Shown here one piece after another: positions 1-9,313 of a stretch of DNA of 64,000 nucleotides. This DNA is from UBA8752 sp002336475 (GTDB taxonomy: Bacteria > Bacteroidota > Bacteroidia > Flavobacteriales_D > Sanyastnellaceae), in NCBI GenBank assembly GCA_943846755.1, contig OX044365.1:1240001-1304000 (forward strand), given 5' to 3'. Each line of letters opens with the position of its first letter. The stretch's first letter is position 1. The position numbers and the translations under genes are program-made. Below the pieces are notes generated by a model, which saw only the letters and a program-made list of their open reading frames with translations, did no database searches and had not been told where the DNA came from.

Positions 1-1
1 C

Positions 2-2392
2 AGCAATGTCCAGACCGGTGAGGTCGTCTCTAATTCCCTGATTGCCGTCGTGATCATCACCGCATTGGAAGGTGATGGGGCCGACGAAGGGGATTCTGGT
101 GGCCCGCTCATCAACGCGGTAACGGCCATCGAATACGGTCTCATCGCAGCCAATGTGCCCATTCCAGACGTGGGAGAAGGAGAGACCCTATCGTTCTCAC
201 TGGTCTTCTCGGACTTCGAGACCACTCTGGTCGTCGAGATTCCTGGGCTCACCTTCCCCGGCTGTCCTGGTGGCGGGATCGACTTCCCATGTGACGTGGA
301 CGCCACGTTTGCTGTGCTTGAGACGCCATGTGGGGTGTTCACCATCCTATCGGCACCACAGCCTTCAGCGATGGAGACCTGGACCTTAAATGGCTTGCCT
401 TACATGCCTACCGGAGATCCCAATGCGTTTACGCTGGGCCTCTCCGAAGGTGTGCACACCCTGTGCCGCACGGTGACGAGCTTGCTGTTGCCCAATTGCA
501 GCGACACCTTCTGCCATCCTTTGATCGTGGACTGCTCGGCGGATTCCTGCGACTACAGCTTCACGCATGAGACCATGAGCTTTGGAGCGGTCAATACAGC
601 CGTGACTTACACAGAGGACCACATCGACCTGACCTTCGCCGGATACGACGATGGACTGGGCAGTGGCCCCTCCTTGGGCAATGCATTCGTGGACAATGCC
701 ATACCCGGCATTGGCACCGACCAAGTGTTGCTGCTCTCCAACGTCAATGCGGATTACAATTTGACCAACCTCGTGAACGTATCCCGGGTCACCTTCGATT
801 ACTTCGACGGCGCGGGCATCGAGAACCTGATGGTCAACGGCAGTTTCATGATCGATGAATTCGGTGCCCTCTTCGGATCGACCTTCACTATGGGCGGCGT
901 TGACGTGTTCATCACACGTGCTTCGGCAGCCGGATACGATTACGGAGAAGTGATCTTGACCGGAAATGTTCAGTCCTTTGCCGTGGGCGGACAGCAGTTC
1001 TATGTGGACGACGTCTGCGTATCGGCCGAAGGTGTGAACTGCACGAATGACCAAGACGGAGACGGCACCTGCGACGAAGACGAAGTGGCGGGATGCACCA
1101 ACGGTACCGCCGACAACTATGATCCCGCGGCAACCGATGACGATGGCTCATGTGAATTTGGCTACAACAACGACACGACCGAGGTCATCGCCAACTTCGC
1201 AGGGTCTTGCCCCAGCAGTTGCGATTGGTTGGTGGATTTCGGAAGCCAACCGATTGGCACGTCATGGGGCGATCCTGCCTCCTTGCCCACCTTCCCGATG
1301 GGTCCGGGGTCCTTCATGTTCAATGAAGGTGGAGTCGACATGCACATTGACCAGAATGTCAATGCGCTGTATGGTCCGACCTACAACATGAACATGATCA
1401 CTGCCTCGCCCTGGGCCGCCTTCGGCTCAGGACAGGTGATGCACACCAACAACGCCACGGTCACGTTTGACCTGGACTCCATCCCGACCGACTCGGTTTG
1501 CCTGGACATCCTCGACTTCGGCGGCTTCGAATACCTCGAAGTGAATGGCGTGGGCTTCAGTTCGCTGAATGGATACGGTCAACTCACCGCAGCGCCTTTG
1601 AATATGGGTGGGGTGCAGGTGCAGGTGATGGGCAATCCGATCATCACCATGACCTCGGCTGGTCCTATGGTGACCGGATTCAACGGGCGACTGGTGCTCC
1701 AAGGAAATGTGGACCAACTCGAAATCGGTGGTCAAGAGTTTTGGATCGACAACCTCTGCATCTCCATCGCTTCTGGAGCGCCCGTCGCGCTGGATGACTT
1801 TGTTGAGAACGAGGGAGAAGGCACCCTGCTCACCATGCTCAACCCACAGGTCGAATTCGATTCTGATGGGTGCAACTTGGCGGCCAGTCTGGACCTCTCC
1901 GACCTCAACCTGCCCACCGCCGACGCCATAGAGCTGCAGCTCATTGGGGCCGACTCAGGCACCATTTATGCCAGTGCACCCTTCGCCCTATTTAGCGGGA
2001 CAGGCGGTGGCACAACGGCAGAAATGCCGGAAAGTGGATCGGCTGGAGCCTTGGGCATGCCGCACATGCTCGTCTTCGATGGTTTGGTCCTCACCGACAT
2101 TCCAGAAACCAATGGTGAAATGCTCTTGGTGTCCATCGTGGTGACGGAAGCCAGTACTTCTGTCGCACTTGGCATCGATGGGCTGCTCGTGCCTGGCTGC
2201 AACGGTGGCCCCATCCCGGGTTGCACTTATGCAGATGCGAACAACTTTGACCCGGAGGCCACCTTGGACGACGGCTCCTGCATCTTGCCGGAAGCCAATC
2301 CTTGCCCGACCGACATCGACGGAGACGGCGTGACCGCCACGCAAGACCTGCTTCTGCTGCTCGGCAGCTTTAGTCTCGTCTGTGAGGAGTAA
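2..2392 (+). CDS. Secreted repeat protein, 5'-truncated, with GCTD-type repeats and dockerin-like C-terminus
   Basis: The frame is open from the first bases of the window, so the N-terminus lies upstream; 796 residues are visible. An early GDSGGP motif resembles the active-site serine region of chymotrypsin-like (S1) proteases, so the missing part may be a trypsin-fold domain. The middle holds two similar beta-rich segments, each ending in a phrase like GGQ.F.VD.. Two Cys/Asp repeats (GCTN...DDDGSC near base 1092 and GCTY...LDDGSC near base 2218) match repeats in the metalloprotease at 33.7-37.0 kb. The C-terminus carries a DIDGDG calcium-loop motif typical of one dockerin/EF-hand unit, and no T9SS type A domain follows. 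Export is inferred from these features; the substrate is unknown. Confidence 0.75.
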   Translation, partial: SNVQTGEVVSNSLIAVVIITALEGDGADEGDSGGPLINAVTAIEYGLIAANVPIPDVGEGETLSFSLVFSDFETTLVVEIPGLTFPGCPGGGIDFPCDVDATFAVLETPCGVFTILSAPQPSAMETWTLNGLPYMPTGDPNAFTLGLSEGVHTLCRTVTSLLLPNCSDTFCHPLIVDCSADSCDYSFTHETMSFGAVNTAVTYTEDHIDLTFAGYDDGLGSGPSLGNAFVDNAIPGIGTDQVLLLSNVNADYNLTNLVNVSRVTFDYFDGAGIENLMVNGSFMIDEFGALFGSTFTMGGVDVFITRASAAGYDYGEVILTGNVQSFAVGGQQFYVDDVCVSAEGVNCTNDQDGDGTCDEDEVAGCTNGTADNYDPAATDDDGSCEFGYNNDTTEVIANFAGSCPSSCDWLVDFGSQPIGTSWGDPASLPTFPMGPGSFMFNEGGVDMHIDQNVNALYGPTYNMNMITASPWAAFGSGQVMHTNNATVTFDLDSIPTDSVCLDILDFGGFEYLEVNGVGFSSLNGYGQLTAAPLNMGGVQVQVMGNPIITMTSAGPMVTGFNGRLVLQGNVDQLEIGGQEFWIDNLCISIASGAPVALDDFVENEGEGTLLTMLNPQVEFDSDGCNLAASLDLSDLNLPTADAIELQLIGADSGTIYASAPFALFSGTGGGTTAEMPESGSAGALGMPHMLVFDGLVLTDIPETNGEMLLVSIVVTEASTSVALGIDGLLVPGCNGGPIPGCTYADANNFDPEATLDDGSCILPEANPCPTDIDGDGVTATQDLLLLLGSFSLVCEE

Positions 2393-2411
2393 ACCCACCC
2401 AATGAATTCTT

Positions 2412-2440
2412 GAAAAGGGGGGCTTCGGCCCCCCTTTTTC
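2412..2440 (+). terminator. Rho-independent terminator after the partial secreted protein
   Basis: A GC-rich stem (AAAAGGGGGGC paired with GCCCCCCTTTT) closes on a TTCG tetraloop and runs into a T tract, 20 bases after the stop codon. Confidence 0.9.
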
Positions 2441-2545
2441 GTTTGGTGGCGAAGTCATCTGAACAGCTGACGGATGTCATCGGGGCCGGCGAGAGCGGGG
2501 TTTAACTATGTGACATGCATTGAACAACCCCAAAATCCAATCGCC

Positions 2546-2713
2546 ATGAACGACTCCAACACCGTCATTTTCGCCTCCATATCTGGCGCATTCATCGCAT
2601 TCGAGCCCAGCGCTGCGGCCAACACCACCGCCCCCAAATCTCGAAAAACGTCCGAGGCCAAGAAAAGCTGCGGCCAATGCCTTCTGTGCAAATGCAAGCG
2701 CATATTCGGCTAA
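2546..2713 (+). CDS. Small Cys-rich protein of unknown function (55 aa)
   Basis: A short ORF starting at ATG 2546; a longer version from 2474 has no better support. The N-terminal third is hydrophobic. The C-terminus has four cysteines in the run SCGQCLLCKCKRIFG, which could bind a metal. The best argument that it is real is its 5' region, TGACATGCATTGAAC..CCCC, which resembles the leaders of the two small secreted-protein genes at 5532 and 6148. No family recognised; it may not be translated. Confidence 0.4.
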   Translation: MNDSNTVIFASISGAFIAFEPSAAANTTAPKSRKTSEAKKSCGQCLLCKCKRIFG

Positions 2714-2735
2714 ACCTTCACGGCACCCTCAGCCG

Positions 2736-2743
2736 TACCTTCG
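2736..2743 (+). promoter_or_regulatory. Candidate -7 promoter element (TACCTTCG)
   Basis: One mismatch to the Bacteroidota consensus TAnnTTTG, ending 6 nt before the ATG of the M16 peptidase. If used, the mRNA would be almost leaderless. Confidence 0.35.
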
Positions 2744-2749
2744 CGGGCC

Positions 2750-3997
2750 ATGTCTCCAGACCCGTCGACCTTTCACACTTGGACACTGCCCAATGGGCTG
2801 CGTTGTGTGCACCTCGAAGACGGTCGGAATGTGGGACACTGCGGACTGCTGATCGAAGCGGGGTCGCGCGATGAACTGAAGGGTGAGAATGGACTGGCGC
2901 ACTTCATTGAGCATTCGCTGTTCAAGGGGACGACCAAGCGGCGGACCTTTCACATCCTGAACCGGCTCGACAGCGTCGGGGCCGAGCTCAACGCCTACAC
3001 TTCAAAGGAAGAAACGTGGATCACGGCGTCCTTTCTGTCGGAGCACCTCGAGCGGTCGGTGGAGCTGATTGCCGACATCGCCTTCCACTCGACTTTTCCG
3101 GAGAAGGAAATCGCCAAGGAGCGCGACGTGATCATCGACGAGATCCACGCTTGGCGGGACAACCCCGGCGACGCCATTTTCGACGAGTTCCAATCCATCC
3201 TCTACCCTGACCATGCGCTGGGTGCCAACATCCTCGGCGATGAGAAATCGGTGGGTGGATTCGGACGAGGGGATGTGTTGCGCTTCATCGAGCGTCAATA
3301 CCGCAACGACCGTCTGGTCTTTAGCTCCGTGGGGCCCATGCCCGCCAAAAAGGTCAAGCGGCTCACAGAAAAGTACCTGTCTGCCCGACAGACCGCGTCG
3401 TCAGAACTCGAGCGCATTGCCCCTCAAGGCTACACGCCCCAGCGTATCGAATCAGAGAATGCGGTCCACCAGGTGCACGCGGTGATCGGGGCGCCCGGGT
3501 ACGGTATGGGTGACCCCAAGCGGACGGCGCTGATGCTGTTGTCCAACCACCTGGGCGGACCGGGCATGAACGCGCGGCTCAGCCTCAACATCCGGGAACG
3601 GTATGGCATCTGCTACAACATCGAGAGCAGCTACTTCCCCTACGCTGACACCGGCGAGTTTACCGTGTATTTCGGGACCGACGTCAAGACGTTTGCCCGC
3701 GCCGAGCGCCTCGTCCTGAAGGAGCTTCGTGACGCCCGTGAGAAGCGGCTCGGCGTGGTGACCTTGAAGCAAGCCAAGCAACAGCTCATCGGCCAGATCG
3801 GGCTGGGCGCAGACAGCGGGGCGGGCTGGATGTCGACCATGGGCAAGAGCATCATGCTGTACGACCGGGTCCGGCCCCTGGAGGAGGCGTTCCACGCCAT
3901 CGAAGCGGTGACCGCCGACGACGTGCTGGAGGTGGCCAACGAGGTCCTCGACCCCGACCGCCTCAGCGCCCTCGTGTACTTCCCGCCGAAGTCGTAG
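2750..3997 (+). CDS. M16 family zinc peptidase (insulinase/processing-peptidase type)
   Basis: A 415-aa single-unit M16 protease. The inverted zinc motif HFIEH lies at residues 51-55 and the third ligand Glu131 sits in VIIDEIH, the expected 76 residues after the motif glutamate. The C-terminal half is the usual M16_C domain. No signal peptide is visible, so it is probably cytoplasmic, where such proteases degrade small unstructured peptides. It lies 36 bases after the small Cys-rich ORF, but a TACCTTCG element just upstream suggests its own promoter. Length and motif spacing are normal for the family. Confidence 0.93.
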   Translation: MSPDPSTFHTWTLPNGLRCVHLEDGRNVGHCGLLIEAGSRDELKGENGLAHFIEHSLFKGTTKRRTFHILNRLDSVGAELNAYTSKEETWITASFLSEHLERSVELIADIAFHSTFPEKEIAKERDVIIDEIHAWRDNPGDAIFDEFQSILYPDHALGANILGDEKSVGGFGRGDVLRFIERQYRNDRLVFSSVGPMPAKKVKRLTEKYLSARQTASSELERIAPQGYTPQRIESENAVHQVHAVIGAPGYGMGDPKRTALMLLSNHLGGPGMNARLSLNIRERYGICYNIESSYFPYADTGEFTVYFGTDVKTFARAERLVLKELRDAREKRLGVVTLKQAKQQLIGQIGLGADSGAGWMSTMGKSIMLYDRVRPLEEAFHAIEAVTADDVLEVANEVLDPDRLSALVYFPPKS

Positions 3998-4022
3998 AAG
4001 GTTTGTCCTACTTTGGGCGTCC

Positions 4023-5438
4023 ATGTTAGAACTCAACCGCCGCTCTGCCCTGCTCTTGGCTTTCACCTTGTTGCCCATCTCTTGGATCGGTGCGCAAACC
4101 GCAGATTTAATCTCTGTCAGGAGCCTGTCCCAAATTCAAGGTCTGGCAAGCAACCTGAGCATTCCCAACGGCGTGCTTCCGTTGGACTTTGGGGTGGCCA
4201 AATACAGGGTGACCTACCCCATGGATTACCTCGGTGTGACTTACAATGTGACGGGCGCACTCTTTTTGCCTGTGGATGACGAGGGCAATGCCCTGACATG
4301 CGCATTGCCCACGCACACCTACATGCATGGCACCATTTTCGTCCGGGAAGATGCCCCCTCCTACAATGGCTTCGAAGGCGAACTCGGTTTCCTGATGGCA
4401 ACAGGGGGGGCGCTGGCACTGATGCCGGACTACATCGGACTCGGGGGAAGTGAAGATGTCCTTCACCCATACGTTCATGCGGCATCCGAAGCCGAGTCCG
4501 GAATGGCATTGCTGGAGGCCGCGTCAGGACTTCAAGACGATCTGGGTATCGGTCTCAACGGCCAGCACTTCGTCAGTGGATACTCCCAAGGGGGGCACGC
4601 TGCGATGGCCATGGCCCAGCGGATGCAAGAAGATGTCGGCGCGGGCTTCCCGTTGGCCGCCGCCGCGCCTATGAGCGGGCCGTACGACATGTCCGGGACC
4701 CAGTTGCCCATGGGCATGGCTGAGGAAGAATACTCCAACCCAGCGTATTTGGCCTACACCCTGCTCTCATGGCAGCAGACTTACGGCAACCTCTACGTTG
4801 GACTGGGAGAAATATTCCAGGAACCCTATGCGAGTGGCATTTCCGCCATGTTTGACGGGGAGACTTCTGTCGACGTGATCAACGCTTACCTGTCAGGCCC
4901 CACGGCTGACATTGTCCAAGCGGGAGCACTGGAAGGCCTCATGGCCGAAGGCCATCCTTTTTTGGCTGCTGCACAGGACAACGACCTGTATCAGTGGATC
5001 CCCGAAAGCCCCGTCCAGATGTACTACTGCACTTTGGACGAGCAGGTCTTCTTTGAGAATGCCCTGGTAGCCGAGGCTTGGATGGACGCAAATGGCGCCA
5101 CAACGGTGACCACAGTAAATGGCGGCCCCCTAGATCATGGTGGATGCGCCCTGCTGGCCATCCTTGGAGGAACGGTATGGATCAACGACCAAGCGGACCT
5201 CTGCGCACCGAACAGCGTGGAACGTATGGAGCAGCCTCTCCTGACATGGCGCCCTGTTGACGGAGGCGTAACCGTGGAAGGCCTCGAGGCGGGAGAGGCT
5301 TGGACTTTGTGCGGCTTGGACGGACGCATCCTCAGCCAAGGCCATGCCCCTGCAGGCCCCATGCAACTGAACATCGGTGCGGGCCTGTACTTTCTGCGGG
5401 GAGCCGCGAGCGGCACAGTGCGTTGGGCCTTGGATTGA
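4023..5438 (+). CDS. Secreted alpha/beta-hydrolase, secretory-lipase-like, with T9SS sorting domain
   Basis: 471 aa. Residues 1-25 form a signal peptide ending in GAQ. The nucleophile elbow GYSQGG places the catalytic serine at 188, and ALMPDYIGLG just before it is typical of secretory (LIP-type) lipases and related esterases. The last 70 residues (near RPVDGGVTVEG to WALD) look like a T9SS type A sorting domain, so the enzyme should cross the outer membrane and be released or anchored. A TACTTTG element lies 7 nt before the ATG. The substrate (lipid ester or other acyl ester) cannot be read from the sequence. Confidence 0.85.
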   Translation: MLELNRRSALLLAFTLLPISWIGAQTADLISVRSLSQIQGLASNLSIPNGVLPLDFGVAKYRVTYPMDYLGVTYNVTGALFLPVDDEGNALTCALPTHTYMHGTIFVREDAPSYNGFEGELGFLMATGGALALMPDYIGLGGSEDVLHPYVHAASEAESGMALLEAASGLQDDLGIGLNGQHFVSGYSQGGHAAMAMAQRMQEDVGAGFPLAAAAPMSGPYDMSGTQLPMGMAEEEYSNPAYLAYTLLSWQQTYGNLYVGLGEIFQEPYASGISAMFDGETSVDVINAYLSGPTADIVQAGALEGLMAEGHPFLAAAQDNDLYQWIPESPVQMYYCTLDEQVFFENALVAEAWMDANGATTVTTVNGGPLDHGGCALLAILGGTVWINDQADLCAPNSVERMEQPLLTWRPVDGGVTVEGLEAGEAWTLCGLDGRILSQGHAPAGPMQLNIGAGLYFLRGAASGTVRWALD

Positions 5439-5531
5439 CAAAAGTCAACCGCTCAGCCGATGGCGGTCATGTTGTGGAGGTGAAACTGGGAAGATGTTTG
5501 ACATGTCAATCACCCCAACACCCCCATCAAC

Positions 5532-5966
5532 ATGAACAAGTTTCTTTCCCCTGCTTTCGCCACTGTCTTGACCCTCGTCGCCACAGTAGGCTTCGCTCAA
5601 CCCCGCACAGCCTACTCGGGCTTCACCCCGGTCAACCACGGACAAGGCTCCGTCGGCTCAACGGTATCCAGCAACGCCAGATCCGCTTCTGTTTCCCGGA
5701 CCACCATGGGCTCCAACATGGGGCACACTCAGCTCGGCTCAGCCGCATCTGCGGATGCCTTGATCACCCAAAGGAGGTACCATCAGGCCCAATACGTTGC
5801 CACGGCAGTGGTCATGCCTTTGACCCAGGACCTGCGCGGCACCACTGAACGCGAATTCAGAACGGCGGCACCCACAAAGGCTGCAGCCATGTCTCGGATG
5901 CGCGACATCATCCGCGATATCGGCGTACCTGTCCGGGTCATCAGCTTGGACATCGTGAGGCACTGA
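5532..5966 (+). CDS. Small secreted protein of unknown function (144 aa)
   Basis: Starts MNKFLSPAFATVL and has a signal peptide ending at GFAQ (about residue 23). The mature part is rich in Ser, Thr, Gly and Asn to about residue 70, then becomes more helical and Arg-rich. No recognised domain, no cysteines, no sorting domain; probably periplasmic. It has its own strong terminator and a leader resembling those at 2512 and 6113, so it is likely a monocistronic gene co-regulated with the next one. Confidence 0.75.
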   Translation: MNKFLSPAFATVLTLVATVGFAQPRTAYSGFTPVNHGQGSVGSTVSSNARSASVSRTTMGSNMGHTQLGSAASADALITQRRYHQAQYVATAVVMPLTQDLRGTTEREFRTAAPTKAAAMSRMRDIIRDIGVPVRVISLDIVRH

Positions 5967-5990
5967 CCTTCTGCACCTTTGGTTCTAATG

Positions 5991-6019
5991 CGCCGCCCCC
6001 TCCCAGGGGCGGCGTTTTT
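5991..6019 (+). terminator. Rho-independent terminator
   Basis: CGCCGCCCC pairs with GGGGCGGCG around a 6-nt loop and is followed by TTTTT, 25 bases after the stop codon of the 144-aa secreted protein. Confidence 0.92.
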
Positions 6020-6147
6020 GCTTGTGCCTCTCATCCGCCATCCGCTGATGACAAATGTCATTGTACGCCCTGACCGGGCTCCTGAATCCAACGTCAAATC
6101 AGGTTCAAGTTTGACCCATGCAATGAACCCCTAAAAACCCCCTTGAC

Positions 6148-6609
6148 ATGAACATCAAATTGCCCTCCCTCCTCCTGGCTTCGCTGGCCTTGCTCGCCAC
6201 AAGCTCCACCTCTGCTCAGTGCAAGAAATTCTCCAAAAAACGCGTGATCAGTGCCATTGACGGCGCGCACAACATTGACCAGATCACAGCGGGCACCCTC
6301 GGCCGCGGTGAAAGTGCCGCGGCCTTGATTGAGGTAGAAACAACCGGTGAGGTCGACCTCATCATCAGCACCCATCCCAACCTTGGTGAGGTCCACTACA
6401 GTGTGGTGACGACCCAAGGCCAATCTCTGGCCTCAGGGTCTTCGCGTGGGAGCATTGCCCGGCTGCCTATTGCAGTAGAAGCCCACAGTGACATCATCGT
6501 TCACATTCAATCAGAGCAACCCAGCAGCGCATATGTCCCATTGGGCTGTGTGGCGATGGCCACCACCAAGGTGGTTCCCAACGAGATGGACATTCTAATG
6601 GGCGAGTAA
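6148..6609 (+). CDS. Small secreted protein of unknown function (153 aa)
   Basis: A signal peptide of 23 residues ends at STSAQ and is followed by CKKFSKKR. The mature protein is a short beta-rich domain with two cysteines (one right after cleavage, one in LGCVAMA near residue 132) that may pair. No recognised family. The upstream leader TTTGACCCATGCAATGAACCCC resembles the leaders at 5497 and 2512, which suggests shared regulation. A terminator-like hairpin follows. Confidence 0.75.
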   Translation: MNIKLPSLLLASLALLATSSTSAQCKKFSKKRVISAIDGAHNIDQITAGTLGRGESAAALIEVETTGEVDLIISTHPNLGEVHYSVVTTQGQSLASGSSRGSIARLPIAVEAHSDIIVHIQSEQPSSAYVPLGCVAMATTKVVPNEMDILMGE

Positions 6610-6632
6610 TGGCGCTTCTTATCCACCTTTCA

Positions 6633-6684
6633 GAGGGGCGGACGTTTGAGGTCAACACGGCTGAAGCGTTTCCGCCCCTTTTCT
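6633..6684 (+). terminator. Candidate terminator between convergent genes
   Basis: GAGGGGCGGA (6633-6642) pairs with TCCGCCCCTT (6671-6680) around a roughly 28-nt loop, followed by TTCTTTT on the plus strand. The long loop makes it less certain than the others. Confidence 0.5.
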
Positions 6685-6700
6685 TTTGGGGCTGCGTTGG

Positions 6701-7846
6701 TTAGACCAACACAGCAGCAGTTCGAATCCGCTTGACCGCATGGAGGGCATGCTGGATACAAGCTGAAGTGGTCATCCGGCTGAACGAAAAACGAATGGAG
6801 GTACGGCCTTCTTCATGCAGCCCCAAGGAGGACAACACATGGGAAGGCTGGGTGCTCCCGCTGGAGCAGGCACTTCCCCCAGAACAGGCAACACCCTCCA
6901 AATCCAGGAGGAACAGCATCATGCCGTTCTTTTCGTGGGCTGGGAAATTCGCATTGAGCACGGTGTACAGGCTGTCACTTCGATCCGAACCCGCATTGAA
7001 CCTGATCCCTGGAACAGACGCGCTCAAACCTTCCACCAGTTCAGACTTCAGGCCTTGAATGTGCGCCGCGTGCGACTCCATGTTGGACATGGCCAATTCA
7101 AACGCCTTGGCCAGTCCAATGATGCCAATGAGGTTTTCGGTGCCACCGCGCATGGCACGCTCTTGGCTGCCCCCCATGATGTGGGCTCCAATGCGGTGGC
7201 CGTCTTTGACGTACAGGAAACCTGCGCCTTTCGGACCGTGGAGCTTGTGTGCACTGCACGCTGCAAAATCGATCGGCATGTTGCCCAAATCCATAGGGTA
7301 ATGCCCCATGGTCTGAACGGTATCCGAATGAAAGAGGGCATTGTGGTCCCAGCAGCATTGGCCGATGGCTTCTATGTCTTGAAGGATGCCGACTTCGTTG
7401 TTGCCGTGCATGACCGACACCAGGGTGGGGATTCCATCTGACAGCGTGATCGCGAGTTGATGCAAGTCGACTTTTCCCGCGGCATCGAGTTGGAGCAGAC
7501 CGCTGGTGACGTCGTCCCTTTTGCCCAAATGCTCGGCCGTTTTGAGGACCGCGCTGTGTTCCGTGGCACAGGTCAAAATCCGTTTGCAGCCCAATTGATC
7601 GACACTGGCGTGCAGGGCCATGTTGTCGGCTTCGGTGCCGCCACTGGTAAAACAAACCGTTCTGGGTTCCACGCCGAGCTGCCCCGCGATCTGTCTGCGT
7701 GACTGCTCAATGGCTGTCTTCGTGCGCCGCCCAAACTGGTGCGTCGAGGATGGATTTCCGAAATGGTCCCTCATGTAAGGGAGCATGGCCTCGACCACTT
7801 CTGGAAGCATGGGTGTCGTGGCAGCGTTATCAAGGTACACGTTCAT
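6701..7846 (-). CDS. Cysteine desulfurase (NifS/IscS family)
   Basis: 381 aa, PLP-dependent, taking sulfur from L-cysteine for Fe-S clusters and thiolated tRNA. The PLP lysine is K201 in SAHKLHGPKG. The catalytic cysteine is C327 in GGSACSSGS, the long flexible loop of group I enzymes. The N-terminus YLDNAATTP is canonical. It is monocistronic here, with no isc or suf neighbours, so its precise client pathway is not shown by context. Upstream on the minus strand an AT-rich stretch near 7878-7890 may hold the promoter. Confidence 0.95.
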   Translation of the reverse strand: MNVYLDNAATTPMLPEVVEAMLPYMRDHFGNPSSTHQFGRRTKTAIEQSRRQIAGQLGVEPRTVCFTSGGTEADNMALHASVDQLGCKRILTCATEHSAVLKTAEHLGKRDDVTSGLLQLDAAGKVDLHQLAITLSDGIPTLVSVMHGNNEVGILQDIEAIGQCCWDHNALFHSDTVQTMGHYPMDLGNMPIDFAACSAHKLHGPKGAGFLYVKDGHRIGAHIMGGSQERAMRGGTENLIGIIGLAKAFELAMSNMESHAAHIQGLKSELVEGLSASVPGIRFNAGSDRSDSLYTVLNANFPAHEKNGMMLFLLDLEGVACSGGSACSSGSTQPSHVLSSLGLHEEGRTSIRFSFSRMTTSACIQHALHAVKRIRTAAVLV

Positions 7847-7920
7847 TGCGTGGTCTACTTGTTTCGGTTACGGGCTCTAAAATAGTTTACACTCACGGGT
7901 CTATCGATACCGCAAGCAGA

Positions 7921-9309
7921 TTAGGCACAGGATAAAAGCCTGTCCCTGTAGGTGCTGACGAGGTCCAGCGCCGCTTCTTGAGTGCCTGCCTCTGCGTAGA
8001 CCCGCACAATGGGTTCAGTATTGGACTTCCTCAAATGGACCCACCCTTCGGGCAAATCGAGCTTGACCCCATCTATGGTGGATGGTGAAAGGTCCGCCAC
8101 TTGCTTGGCAAAATTGGCCAGCAAACTGTCCACATCCCACGCAGGATCGAGGTCGATTTTGGCTTTGACCATTTCATAATGAGGGTACCCCGACCTCATT
8201 TCAGAAACCGATCCGCCTCGGTGGGCGAGGTGCGACAAAAACAGGGCAATTCCGACCAGGGCATCTCGACCGGCATGAAGGGTAGGATAAATCACTCCCC
8301 CATTGCCCTCTCCGCCAATGATGGCGTCCGTTTCTGTCATGGCATTGACCACATTGACCTCCCCCACTGCACTGGCGGTGTAGGCCTGGCCGTGGGATGC
8401 AGCGACATCCCTCAAAGCGCGGGTAGAGCTCAGGTTGCTGACCACCGACCCCGGGGTATGAGAGAGGATGTAGTCCGCCACGGCGACCAGCGTGTACTCC
8501 TCTCCAAACATGCTGCCATCTTCGGAAACAAAGGCCAATCGATCCACATCGGGATCAACCGTAATGCCCAGCTGACAATGGTGCTCCACCACCGCTTCTG
8601 AAAGTGCTGTGAGGTGCTCAGGTCGGGGTTCCGGATTGTGAGGAAAACGGCCATGGGGCTCGCAGTACAATTCGATGACCTCTTCTACACCCAGGGCGCG
8701 AAGCAACTTAGGAACGGCGATTCCACCTGTGCTGTTGACCGCATCCACCGCCACCTTAAAGCCAGCCTTAGCAACGGCATCCCGGTCGACCAATTCGAGG
8801 TCTAAAATGGCTTGGATGTGGGCGTCAATCCAGCCATCGTGTGCAGACACCTGGCCCAAATCCTCTACCGCGGCGAATGAGTGAGGCTGGGATGACCTGC
8901 GGATGACTTCGGCCCCGGCCTCGGCAGAAATGAAGGCGCCATGGGCATCCAACAGCTTGAGGGCGTTCCACTGGACGGGGTTGTGCGAGGCCGTGAGGAT
9001 GATTCCACCATCAGCACCTTCACCAATGACCGCCATTTCTACGGTTGGCGTGGTAGACAAACCGAGGTCGATCACATCTATGCCCATGCCCATGAGGGTT
9101 CCGGTAACCAATCGTTGGACCATGTCCCCGGACGGGCGGGCGTCTCTGCCCACGACCACTTTAGGCCGCATTGTGTCTGAACCGAGGGTACTGAGGATCC
9201 AACTCCCGTAACCCTGCGTCGCCCGCACGATATCAGGCGGTGTGAGGTTGTCTTCTTCCGGACCGCCAATGGTGCCGCGAAATCCCGAGATGCTACGGAT
9301 AAAAGTCAT
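7921..9309 (-). CDS. glmM: Phosphohexomutase (phosphoglucosamine/phosphomannomutase type)
   Basis: 462 aa from ATG 9309; an in-frame extension to 9390 lacks family similarity and was rejected because ISGFRGTIGG belongs at the N-terminus. The phosphoserine loop TASHNP puts Ser108 in the active site. The metal loop DPDVDR is at 252-257, EGNGG is the sugar loop and RKSNTEPIVR the phosphate-binding loop. It most probably makes glucosamine-1-phosphate for UDP-GlcNAc, but GlmM and ManB cannot be separated by motifs alone. A perfect -7 element (TACTTTTG) lies only 4 nt before the ATG. Confidence 0.9.
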   Translation of the reverse strand: MTFIRSISGFRGTIGGPEEDNLTPPDIVRATQGYGSWILSTLGSDTMRPKVVVGRDARPSGDMVQRLVTGTLMGMGIDVIDLGLSTTPTVEMAVIGEGADGGIILTASHNPVQWNALKLLDAHGAFISAEAGAEVIRRSSQPHSFAAVEDLGQVSAHDGWIDAHIQAILDLELVDRDAVAKAGFKVAVDAVNSTGGIAVPKLLRALGVEEVIELYCEPHGRFPHNPEPRPEHLTALSEAVVEHHCQLGITVDPDVDRLAFVSEDGSMFGEEYTLVAVADYILSHTPGSVVSNLSSTRALRDVAASHGQAYTASAVGEVNVVNAMTETDAIIGGEGNGGVIYPTLHAGRDALVGIALFLSHLAHRGGSVSEMRSGYPHYEMVKAKIDLDPAWDVDSLLANFAKQVADLSPSTIDGVKLDLPEGWVHLRKSNTEPIVRVYAEAGTQEAALDLVSTYRDRLLSCA

Positions 9310-9313
9310 GGCG

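Noticed and set aside
5300..5848. 182-aa plus-strand ORF bridging two secreted-protein genes
   Set aside because: Overlaps the T9SS domain of one gene and the signal peptide of the next in another frame; low-complexity composition.
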